Shown here: piece after piece, positions 18,267 to 25,478 of the stretch
Layout: every line of letters starts with the position of its first letter
Numbering within the stretch: position 1 is the stretch's first letter
Source of the DNA: Lachnospiraceae bacterium
GTDB lineage: Bacteria > Bacillota > Clostridia > Lachnospirales > Lachnospiraceae
Length of the DNA stretch: 64,000 bases
Direction of reading: 5' to 3'
Assembly (NCBI GenBank): GCA_910575275.1
Contig: CAJTEE010000002.1
Location: 372,001 to 436,000, forward strand
Program-made: the position numbers and the translations under genes
Notes under the pieces: model-generated
The model's database searches: none
What the model saw: only the letters and a program-made list of their open reading frames with translations
Told to the model about the DNA's origin: nothing

Positions 18267-19643
18267 ATGTATGTAACGGAACGATTTGCGGATTTTATTT
18301 ATGACCTGTCGTATGAGGCGCTGCCGGAGGAAATTGTTTCCCTGACAAAGGAGCGGATCCTGGATTCGGTCGGGGCGGTTCTTGCAGGAGCGGGAAGCTG
18401 GGTGTATCGGGATCGGTTCCTTTCGGCCTGTGAGAGAATGGGAACCGGCGATACGGCGGCCTTTACGACCGGGGAGAGGAGGTTTCCGCTGGCGCGAGCG
18501 GTCATGATCGACACGACCTTCGGGCACGCGGTGGAGCTGGACGACGGACATGCATTTGCCGGCGCGCACGCCGGTACGGCCGTGGTTCCGACCGCGCTGA
18601 CCGTGGCTGGGGCGCTGGGGATTGGCGGGCGAAGTGTCATCCCGGCGGTCGTAGCCGGCTATGACATCGTATACCGGCTTGCCGCCGCCATGGCGCCCTG
18701 GCAGATCGAAAAGGGATTTCATCCGACCAGCAACGATGATACCTTCGGCGTGACGGCGGCGGCCGGAAAGCTCATGGGCCTTTCGAAAAAAGAGCTTGCC
18801 GACGCGCTCGGCCTGGCGGGTCTGTACGCGGCGGGCCTCCAGGAGGCGACCGTCTCCGGCCAGCTTTCCAAATGCGTCATGGTCGGGAACGCCGCGTACA
18901 GCGGGATGGAAGCCGTGTATCTGGCGCAGAGCGGCATGGAGGGGACGATGTCCGTCTTTGAGGGGGAGAACGGTTTTTTTAGCTCTAAGTCCAAGGATGT
19001 AGACGCAAAAAAGGTCTGCGAGGGTCTGGGGGAGCGCTACCTCATCACGGATACCTATAGCAAGCTGTATCCGACCTGCCGCCACGCCCAGCCGGCCATC
19101 GAGGGCGTTTTGAACCTGATGGAGCAGTACGGCTTCGGGCCGGATGAGGTGGAGCGTGTTCATGTGGGGACGCATGAGGTCGCCTGTAGACTGACCGGAA
19201 CGATCAAGGCGCCGAAAGACTCTGGGGAGGCCAAATTCAGCTCTGCCTACGGAGTCGCCGTCGCGCTCTGTGAGAAGGGCTTCGGCGTACGCCATTTAAA
19301 CCCGGAATACACGCAGAATCCAAGGTATCGCCGCCTGGCAGAGCGCGTGACCGTGGAATGGGATGCACAGGTGCAGGCCGTTTATCCGAAAAAGCGTGGG
19401 GCACGTGTGACGGTTTGGCTAAAAGATGGGCAAACGTTCCAGACGGAGGTCTACGACTTAAAGGGGTCTCCCAAAAATCCGGTGGGATTCAGGGATATCC
19501 GGGATAAGTTTACCGCGAATGTGGGAAATCTGATGCCGCCCGCGGACATGGAACGGCTAATCGAGGGGATCATGAACCTGGAACAGCTCGATACGGTGAG
19601 GCCGATCCTGGAAATTCTGGAGAGGCCGGTCATGGGGGCCTGA
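18267..19643 (+). CDS. MmgE/PrpD family protein
   Basis: A 458-residue member of the 2-methylcitrate dehydratase/cis-aconitate decarboxylase family. It begins with the typical SYEALPEEIVSLTKERILDSVGAVLAG segment (in blocks under 20 residues) and holds VELDDGHAFAGAHAGTA, the conserved active-site loop with Asp and His, and YPTCRHAQPAI. The start follows GGAAAGGGGAGC. Family members dehydrate methylcitrate, decarboxylate aconitate or isomerize iminodisuccinate, so a C-branched di- or tricarboxylate is a reasonable substrate class. It is convergent with the next gene; only 2 bases separate their stops. Confidence 0.85.
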   Translation: MYVTERFADFIYDLSYEALPEEIVSLTKERILDSVGAVLAGAGSWVYRDRFLSACERMGTGDTAAFTTGERRFPLARAVMIDTTFGHAVELDDGHAFAGAHAGTAVVPTALTVAGALGIGGRSVIPAVVAGYDIVYRLAAAMAPWQIEKGFHPTSNDDTFGVTAAAGKLMGLSKKELADALGLAGLYAAGLQEATVSGQLSKCVMVGNAAYSGMEAVYLAQSGMEGTMSVFEGENGFFSSKSKDVDAKKVCEGLGERYLITDTYSKLYPTCRHAQPAIEGVLNLMEQYGFGPDEVERVHVGTHEVACRLTGTIKAPKDSGEAKFSSAYGVAVALCEKGFGVRHLNPEYTQNPRYRRLAERVTVEWDAQVQAVYPKKRGARVTVWLKDGQTFQTEVYDLKGSPKNPVGFRDIRDKFTANVGNLMPPADMERLIEGIMNLEQLDTVRPILEILERPVMGA

Positions 19644-19645
19644 CG

Positions 19646-20704
19646 TCAGCCTCCTGTGATGAGCCTTATAAGAACCGGCATGACGGTGAAAACTCCGATG
19701 TACCGCACAAGCTGCAGGACGCTGACCTTCGGCGCGTTGCCGCCCAGATCGGTCGCGATCAGCGCCATGTCGGACACGCCGGCCGGAATGGAACCGAAAA
19801 GACTGGTGAAAAGATCGAGCTTCGCCACTTTATATAGAAGAAAAGCGCATACATAGTTACAGATCGTGGCGCATAGTAAAAGGAGCAGCACCGGCAGCAG
19901 CAGATATTTAAGATTTTGAACGTCGTCCATGGTAACCCGGATTCCAATGAGAAGGCCAGTAACGCACTGGGCTGCGAACTTCAAGCGTCGTGGAAGGCGG
20001 GCGCGCTCCCATTTTATATTGAGAACGGCGACAGCAATTACAGAGAAGGTCATCGCTCCGGCCGGGATTCCCGAGAGCTTTCCGAGGATCCCGGCCGTTT
20101 CCGCCAGAAAAAGCGTGAGAAAAATGTCCTTCGGGGAACGAACGGAGGAGCCGGCGGAGCCTTTGGATTCCGTCCTTTGGGCCTCGGTTTTTCCGTGGGC
20201 CGCCTGTATGGACAGGCAGATGCGGTTGGCAATCTGCGGCAGAACAAGCAGGGAATACAGCGTGCGGAAGGTGGCTAAGAGTGTACTCTGCGTCGTGTCA
20301 GCTCCCAGATCCGAGGCGATGATGGCCGTATCGCTTAAGCCCGCGGGCATGGCGGCGACGAGGGCAGTCGGAAGATTCAGCGTGGTAACGGCAGAGAGGA
20401 GCCGGCCGACCAAAACCGTATAGAGGATCATGCAGCCAAGCATGAGAAGACCGCCGCACAGAGTGGCACGGAGCTCAAGGATGTCTTTTTTTGTGACACG
20501 CTGTCCGATAAAGGCCCCGGCTACCGCCTGCACCAGCACCTTGGCAGAGGAAGGGAAGCTCCCCCGGCCGGTAAAAATGTGGAAAACAGCAGAAAAAAGG
20601 AGCGCGCCGATCAGCGCGCCGGCCGGAATTTTCATCCGATAAAACAAATAGGAGCCCATTGCGGAAAACAGAATGATACAAAGAAACGGCAGCAAATCAA
20701 TCAT
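19646..20704 (-). CDS. AbrB-family membrane protein (putative transporter)
   Basis: About 350 residues with roughly 10 hydrophobic segments in two similar halves: the phrases IPAGALIGALLFS and IPAGAMTFSV, and AAMPAGLSDTAIIASDLGAD and GSIPAGVSDMALIATDLGGN mark the internal duplication (PF05145 type). Family members are sometimes misnamed transcriptional regulators after AbrB. The start is uncertain: ATG 20704 touches GAAGGGAG, and a TTG nine bases further (20695) has better spacing. It is on the strand opposite to the island and follows pucR on that strand. It may export or import an organic acid. Confidence 0.75.
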   Translation of the reverse strand: MIDLLPFLCIILFSAMGSYLFYRMKIPAGALIGALLFSAVFHIFTGRGSFPSSAKVLVQAVAGAFIGQRVTKKDILELRATLCGGLLMLGCMILYTVLVGRLLSAVTTLNLPTALVAAMPAGLSDTAIIASDLGADTTQSTLLATFRTLYSLLVLPQIANRICLSIQAAHGKTEAQRTESKGSAGSSVRSPKDIFLTLFLAETAGILGKLSGIPAGAMTFSVIAVAVLNIKWERARLPRRLKFAAQCVTGLLIGIRVTMDDVQNLKYLLLPVLLLLLCATICNYVCAFLLYKVAKLDLFTSLFGSIPAGVSDMALIATDLGGNAPKVSVLQLVRYIGVFTVMPVLIRLITGG

Positions 20705-20810
20705 CTCCCTTCTGCTTCCAGCATACCACAAAAAGGGAGACGGCTCATGCGAGAAGCGAAGGAAAATTACAGGGCAGTTTTTCTACAAACAGAGGAACGA
20801 TGGGAAGTGC

Positions 20811-20945
20811 AGGGCTCTGACGAGCTCCCAAAGATGGCTGCTGACGTAGCCGCGGGGTCTGACTCAACAAAGAGCATGACATCGTGCACATCGTGCGAAG
20901 TGAGGTGATTCTGGCGCGAGCGTGCGTAAATCGCACACTTTTTTA
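20811..20945 (+). repeat. UGAC-hairpin chain element, copy A (possible small RNA)
   Basis: Successive hairpins with TGAC loops: GCTC-TGAC-GAGC, GGCTGC-TGAC-GTAGCC, then GGGTCTGACTC, a GCATG.../CGTGC region, GAAGTGAGGTGATT, and an end hairpin GTGCG-TAAAT-CGCAC followed by a T-run. It shares about 80 aligned bases with 36755-36897. The T-run puts the element on the plus strand, antisense to its neighbours, and the terminal T-run contains the pucR stop codon. No promoter was recognised. Confidence 0.6.
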
Positions 20946-22553
20946 TAGGATAAGCTCCGAATTGCGCATGATTTTGTACAGAAGATACGCAAAGTAAAGA
21001 GTAAACCGGCTGCGATTATCAAAAAAGCTGTAGCCGGTAACGGTTTCGATCTTGTGCAAGCGGTAGCGCAGTGTGCTGATGTGAATATGGAGGGAATTGG
21101 AGGCCGCCTCCAGACTGCCGCTTAACAAGGCTGTCTCCAGCGTTTCCCAAAGCTGCGTGTGGTACTGCTCGTCATAGTCCAAAAGCGGGCTTATGATCCG
21201 ATCCACAAAGAGCCTGCCGTCAGAACTGCCCGCGCTGTGCGCAACCAGGCCGAGCTCCAGATAATCCTCATACAGATAAATACGGCGGTCCGGTTCGACG
21301 ATCTGTCCGAACTGGATCGCTTTTTTTGCCTGCTGATAGCATTCGGACAGGGAAAGCAGGCCGTCGGCCGTTCGGCTGCAGCCGATCTGAAACGTCTGCA
21401 TCCCCAGGCGGGAGAGCTGCGTATCGCATTTTTGCAGAATGTTGATCAGCGAGGAGGCCGAGAGCCTTGTGTTTCCGGAGACGAGGGAAATATATTCCCG
21501 CCCCCGTGAAAACAGGAGCGCAGCGTCAAACTTGGACTCGAAAAAGCGCTGCAGCATGGTGGTAAGATAGAACTGATTCGGCTCCTGATAGTCATAGACG
21601 GTCCGGGACAGCAGAATGACAAGCATGTTTTTGCCCGGACGAAAATTTAACAGCTCCAAACGTTCCGAAATGGCGGCGGCATCGGCGCTGCGTGAAAACA
21701 GAATGTCGTTCATGACCGAGGACAAAAGCTCACGCTGCGTCTGCAGCCTGGAATTTCGTTCCAAAAGCTTGACGCTGATGCTGCTTATAATGGAAGGAGC
21801 CATCAGCCGGACCAGATCGAACTGGTTTTCGGAGGCGGCCACGCAGAATACAGCCAAAAGCTGATTTTGAATCATGCAGGGAAAGATAAAGATATTTCCC
21901 TCCTGCAAGGGAGCGGTCGTTTGATTGGCAAAGGAGAAGCGGAGGAAAAACTGCTCCACAGCCTTTAAAAGCAAAAGCGGTTCCTCAAGCGGCTCATCGG
22001 AACAGACCTCCGCAAGCTTTATCCGCGCATAGTCGTAGCAACAGCAATAGCAGGGGATCTCCCTGCTAAAAAGCTCTAAAAGGCCCTGGATGGAGCCATT
22101 ATTCAGGATGAGGTTTGTGAGCTCCTGGCTGAACAGATTGGCACGGTTGACTAACAGATATTGGTTACCGGTGATGACAGAGAGGGCTTCGCTTAAGATA
22201 TCCCGGAAGTAGATGGAGGGAGCAAGGGAAAAAAGAGCCACGTTATGATCTCTGGCGATCTGTATGGTGGAGGGATCGATCTCCTTCACGAATCGGACCA
22301 GCTTGATTCCGATCGCAGAGACCGGGATCTCGCAAAGCCTGGTGATCACGCTGTTGATCTCATCCAGTGAGCTGCAGTATGCGGACAGCGTGGTTAGGAC
22401 AAGGAGCTCTTTGTCGAAATTGGCGGGTGTGAAGTTCGGCACCTCCAGGATCGTGATATGTTTTACAATGTTATCAAGCCCACAGCCGGACAGCAGATGA
22501 CTGCCGGAATACAGGGCTGGGAGCTTTAGCAGGGTATCCACAGTGACGCTCAT
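20943..22553 (-). CDS. PucR-family transcriptional regulator
   Basis: A 536-residue cytoplasmic regulator. Residues 1 to about 125 match the PucR N-terminal domain (MSVTVDTLLKLPALYSGSHL, split by family conservation), the middle is a GGDEF-like/GAF-type sensor stretch, and the last 60 residues form the PucR helix-turn-helix (LEAASNSLHIHISTLRYRLHKIE). It is the only intact regulator beside the catabolic island and shares a strand with the AbrB-type gene, so it probably controls both. The Shine-Dalgarno GGAGG is unusually far (13 bases, poly-T spacer) from the ATG. The effector is unknown. Confidence 0.86.
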   Translation of the reverse strand: MSVTVDTLLKLPALYSGSHLLSGCGLDNIVKHITILEVPNFTPANFDKELLVLTTLSAYCSSLDEINSVITRLCEIPVSAIGIKLVRFVKEIDPSTIQIARDHNVALFSLAPSIYFRDILSEALSVITGNQYLLVNRANLFSQELTNLILNNGSIQGLLELFSREIPCYCCCYDYARIKLAEVCSDEPLEEPLLLLKAVEQFFLRFSFANQTTAPLQEGNIFIFPCMIQNQLLAVFCVAASENQFDLVRLMAPSIISSISVKLLERNSRLQTQRELLSSVMNDILFSRSADAAAISERLELLNFRPGKNMLVILLSRTVYDYQEPNQFYLTTMLQRFFESKFDAALLFSRGREYISLVSGNTRLSASSLINILQKCDTQLSRLGMQTFQIGCSRTADGLLSLSECYQQAKKAIQFGQIVEPDRRIYLYEDYLELGLVAHSAGSSDGRLFVDRIISPLLDYDEQYHTQLWETLETALLSGSLEAASNSLHIHISTLRYRLHKIETVTGYSFFDNRSRFTLYFAYLLYKIMRNSELIL

Positions 22554-22619
22554 AAAAAAAACAGGTCCTCCAGTCGGTTGTTTGGTTTATTCCGGTATAA
22601 GAAAACGTGAGAGACAAGA

Positions 22620-23112
22620 TCAGAGCTTCCCGGCTTTATAGGTCCTATATCCCTCATAGGAATAGCTGTGGTCGATGCCTTTCATGTACAATTCCCGTTC
22701 ATTAATTTGGTCCGTTAAAGCTTCTCTTAGCAGATGTTTTAATTCGATGTCTTTAATCGGGATTCTCTCCATTGCAAGGAGATAGTCGTCTTTGTCAATT
22801 TTGTTCCAGTCGATTACCCTGCCAAGCTCGTTACAAAGGATCAAATCCAGCCAGATTCTTGTGCTTCTTCTGTTTCCTTCTCTGAAAGGATGGGCAATAT
22901 TCATTTCGATATATTTTCCGATGATTTCATCAAAGGTCGATTGAGGCATTTTTTCGATTGTTTCGAGCGCAGCAAGCAGGTACAGGGCAGGAGCAAATCT
23001 GAAATTTCCCTTTGAAAGGTTGATCGTCCTGATCCGGCCGGCACAGTCATAGATTTCACCAAACAGCAAGCTCTGCCGAGTCGATTCTATGGAGTTTATT
23101 TTCCAGCGCCAT
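22620..23112 (-). pseudogene. fic: fic (Fic/AMPylator) gene with internal deletion and frameshift
   Basis: The ATG at 23112 reads MALENKLHRIDSAELAVW then stops; this opening is that of cell filamentation Fic proteins. The rest continues in another frame from LFGEIYDCAGRIRT through RFAPALYL, FDEIIGKYIEMN and the Fic motif HPFREGNRRSTRIW to a normal end (MKGIDHSYSYEGY). Compared with full-length relatives, about 35 residues between SAELA and LFGEIYD are missing, and the join changes frame. The 149-residue remnant from TTG 23069 keeps the AMP-transfer motif, but its GN(G)R has become GNRR. A good promoter is still present upstream, so the loss may be recent. Confidence 0.8.
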
Positions 23113-23153
23113 TTTTTAACTCTGCCTTTCGTTTCGCTGACTGTCTTATTTAT

Positions 23154-23182
23154 ATTTTAGCATAAGAAAACAGGAGAGACAA
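23154..23182 (-). promoter_or_regulatory. Promoter of the fic remnant
   Basis: On the minus strand: -35 TTGTCT (23182-23177), 17-base spacer, -10 TAAAAT (23159-23154), about 40 bases before the old ATG. Confidence 0.6.
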
Positions 23183-23209
23183 GAGCTATATGGTGGGAAA
23201 AGTCCAGGA

Positions 23210-23286
23210 TACTGTTCATATAGATCAGTGCAGGCGATTTAGCATGGATTTCTGCTTGTTGCTGTGAACGGAGTGAACAAGGAACA
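23210..23286 (+). repeat. Intergenic repeat, family C, copy 1
   Basis: Shares ACTGTTCA, GCAGGCGATTTA, GCATGGATTT and the block GCTGTGAACGGAGTGAACA with 62684-62818 (about 50 of 57 bases in the core). The core can form a small hairpin around CTGTGAACGGAGTGAACAG. Just downstream, GGCCCTGACGG (23292-23302) matches the first UGAC hairpin of element B. Confidence 0.65.
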
Positions 23287-23323
23287 AGTCCGGCCCTGAC
23301 GGTAAAGCTCAGGAAAAAACCTA

Positions 23324-23352
23324 TTGCTTTTCTTATGCGTATCTAGTATATT
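23324..23352 (+). promoter_or_regulatory. Promoter of the plsX operon
   Basis: -35 TTGCTT (23324-23329), 17-base spacer, -10 TATATT (23347-23352), about 30 bases before the plsX start. Confidence 0.7.
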
Positions 23353-23381
23353 ATTGGTAGATTTATACAGGGGTGAAGGTT

Positions 23382-24389
23382 ATGATAAAAATTGTAGTGG
23401 ATGCGATGGGCGGTGATAACGCGCCGGGGGAGATTGTGAAGGGCGCCGTTGACGCGGTGAACGAACGGGAGGACATTTTTATCTGCCTGACTGGGCGTGA
23501 GGAGGCTGTCGCAAGGGAATTAAAAAAATATACGTTCAGGCAAGAGCAGATCGAGATCAAAAATGCCACCGAGATCATTGACACCGGAGAGCCGCCGGTC
23601 AACGCAATCCGCAAGAAAAAGGATTCCTCAATGGTCGTCGGCATGAACTTGGTCAAAAACGGAGAGGCGGACGCTTTTGTGTCGGCCGGCAGCTCCGGTG
23701 CGCTTTTAGTCGGCGGCCAGGTGTTGGTCGGCCGGTTAAAGGGTGTGGAGCGGCCTCCGCTTGCGCCCCTGATTCCGACCGAAAAGGGGGTCTCCTTGCT
23801 GATCGACTGCGGAGCCAATGTGGACGCAAGGCCGTCCCATCTGGTACAGTTTGCGAAGATGGGGTCGATCTACATGGAACACGTGGTCGGCATCCAAAAC
23901 CCGCGCGTCGCGATCGTCAATATCGGTGCGGAGGAGGAAAAGGGAAATGCACTTGTTAAAGAGACATATCCGCTTTTGAAGGAGTGTCCGGGGATCCGTT
24001 TCATCGGCAGCATCGAGGCGAGAGAGATCCCACACGGCGGCGCGGATGTGATCGTCTGCGAGGCGTTTGTGGGCAACGTGATCCTAAAGCTCTATGAGGG
24101 AGTCGGGGCGACGCTGATCTCCATGGTGAAAAAAGGACTCATGTCCTCGTTCCGCTCGAAAATGGGAGCGCTGCTCATCAAGCCTGCCTTAAAGGAGACG
24201 CTTAAAAGCTTTGATGCGACACAATATGGAGGTGCGCCGCTTTTGGGTCTCAAGGGCCTGGTCGTGAAGACACATGGAAATTCAACGGCCAATGAAATAA
24301 AAAATTCGATCCTGCAATGTATTTCTTTCAAGGAACAGGGCATTAATGATAAGATTAAGGAATGTCTGACGCCGGAAGAAAATATATAA
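23382..24389 (+). CDS. plsX: Phosphate acyltransferase PlsX
   Basis: A 335-residue peripheral enzyme that makes acyl-phosphate from acyl-ACP for phospholipid synthesis. It starts MIKIVVDAMGGDNAPGEIV, carries the typical AGSSGALLVGGQ and VVKTHGNSTANEI blocks, and has normal family length. ATG 23382 is chosen over GTG 23373 because AGGGGTGAA fits only the ATG. It is followed by acyl carrier protein, RNase III, SMC and FtsY, the standard order in Firmicutes. FapR, often upstream, is absent here; a repeat and its own promoter lie there instead. Confidence 0.96.
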   Translation: MIKIVVDAMGGDNAPGEIVKGAVDAVNEREDIFICLTGREEAVARELKKYTFRQEQIEIKNATEIIDTGEPPVNAIRKKKDSSMVVGMNLVKNGEADAFVSAGSSGALLVGGQVLVGRLKGVERPPLAPLIPTEKGVSLLIDCGANVDARPSHLVQFAKMGSIYMEHVVGIQNPRVAIVNIGAEEEKGNALVKETYPLLKECPGIRFIGSIEAREIPHGGADVIVCEAFVGNVILKLYEGVGATLISMVKKGLMSSFRSKMGALLIKPALKETLKSFDATQYGGAPLLGLKGLVVKTHGNSTANEIKNSILQCISFKEQGINDKIKECLTPEENI

Positions 24390-24435
24390 AAAGCAGGGAA
24401 TCAATAAAATTTATAAGTAAGAGAGGATGAATAGG

Positions 24436-24666
24436 ATGGAATTTGAAAAACTGCAGCAGATTATTGCGGAGGTGCTCAACATTGATCCGGCTGAGATTAC
24501 GATGAACTCGACGTTTGTGGACGATTTGGGGGCGGATTCTCTGGATGTGTTCCAGATCATTATGGGGATCGAGGAGGAATTTGACATCGAGATCCCGACC
24601 GAGGTGGCGGAAAAGATTGTCAGCGTCGGAGACGCAGCCGAACAGATCAAAAATGCACTGAACTGA
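24436..24666 (+). CDS. acpP: Acyl carrier protein
   Basis: A 76-residue acidic four-helix carrier of growing fatty acids. The phosphopantetheine serine is in LGADSLDVF, and the second helix [11 protein letters not shown] is typical. ATG 24436 gives the usual ACP start [10 protein letters not shown], with GAGAGG 9 bases upstream; ATG 24427 has no spacing. It receives acyl groups from the FAS system and hands them to PlsX. Confidence 0.96.
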   Translation: MEFEKLQQIIAEVLNIDPAEITMNSTFVDDLGADSLDVFQIIMGIEEEFDIEIPTEVAEKIVSVGDAAEQIKNALN

Positions 24667-24675
24667 TGAAGCGCA

Positions 24676-24707
24676 AAGGTGTCACGAAACGGTGACACCT
24701 TATTTCT
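24676..24707 (+). terminator. Hairpin terminator or attenuator after acpP
   Basis: Perfect 10-bp inverted repeat AAGGTGTCAC (24676-24685) and GTGACACCTT (24692-24701) followed by ATTTCT. The T-run is poor, so some read-through into rnc is likely. Confidence 0.65.
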
Positions 24708-24755
24708 GTATAGAAAGCGCCGGCCGTCGCGGCTGTGTGCACGGAGGATACAATT

Positions 24756-25475
24756 TTGAAGGAACAACTGAATCATCTGCAGCGTGTCATCGGATATCGG
24801 TTTCATGACGAGAGGCTTTTGGAGCAGGCGCTAACGCACAGCTCCTATGCCAACGAGCGCCACTGGAAAAAGACGCGCTGCAACGAGCGGCTGGAATTTT
24901 TGGGGGACGCCGTTTTGGAGGTCGCGACAAGCGAGTTTTTGTTCCGGCATTTCCCGGAGATGCCGGAGGGGAAGATGACCAGACTGCGCGCAAGCCTGGT
25001 GTGTGAGCCGACGCTGGACTTCTGCGCCAGGGAGATTGCTCTCGAGACCTATCTGCTTTTAGGCCACGGCGAGGAGATGACCGGCGGAAGGAAGCGCGCA
25101 TCCGTGGTATCGGATGCCCTGGAGGCGGTGATCGGGGCGATCTATCTGGATGGTGGCCTTGCTAACGCAAAAGAGTTTATTGACCGCTTTGTTTTAAACG
25201 ATATGGAACACAAGCAGCTCTTTTACGATAGCAAGACGATCCTCCAGGAACTTGTGCAGCCCGAATATACGGACAGGCTTTCGTATGAGCTGTTAAGAGA
25301 GGAGGGCCCGGACCACAACAAGACCTTTGAATCCCGCGTCCTGTTAGGGGAGCGGGAAATCGGCCGTGGAACAGGGCGTACAAAGAAGGCCGCCGAGCAG
25401 CTTGCCGCCTATCGCGGGCTCTGCGAGCTTAAAAGAGAGACGCCCGTGCTTCAAAAACAAAACAGAAACGGATAA
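24756..25475 (+). CDS. rnc: Ribonuclease III
   Basis: A 239-residue double-strand-specific endoribonuclease for rRNA and mRNA maturation. The signature NERLEFLGDAVLE holds the metal-binding acids, and a C-terminal dsRNA-binding domain covers about residues 165-235 (TILQELVQPEYTD, then KTFESRVLLGERE, then GTGRTKKAAEQLAA). TTG 24756 is chosen because GGAGG at 24743-24747 is 8 bases away; GTG 24735 has no site. It precedes smc by 3 bases. Confidence 0.95.
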   Translation: MKEQLNHLQRVIGYRFHDERLLEQALTHSSYANERHWKKTRCNERLEFLGDAVLEVATSEFLFRHFPEMPEGKMTRLRASLVCEPTLDFCAREIALETYLLLGHGEEMTGGRKRASVVSDALEAVIGAIYLDGGLANAKEFIDRFVLNDMEHKQLFYDSKTILQELVQPEYTDRLSYELLREEGPDHNKTFESRVLLGEREIGRGTGRTKKAAEQLAAYRGLCELKRETPVLQKQNRNG

Positions 25476-25478
25476 CGC

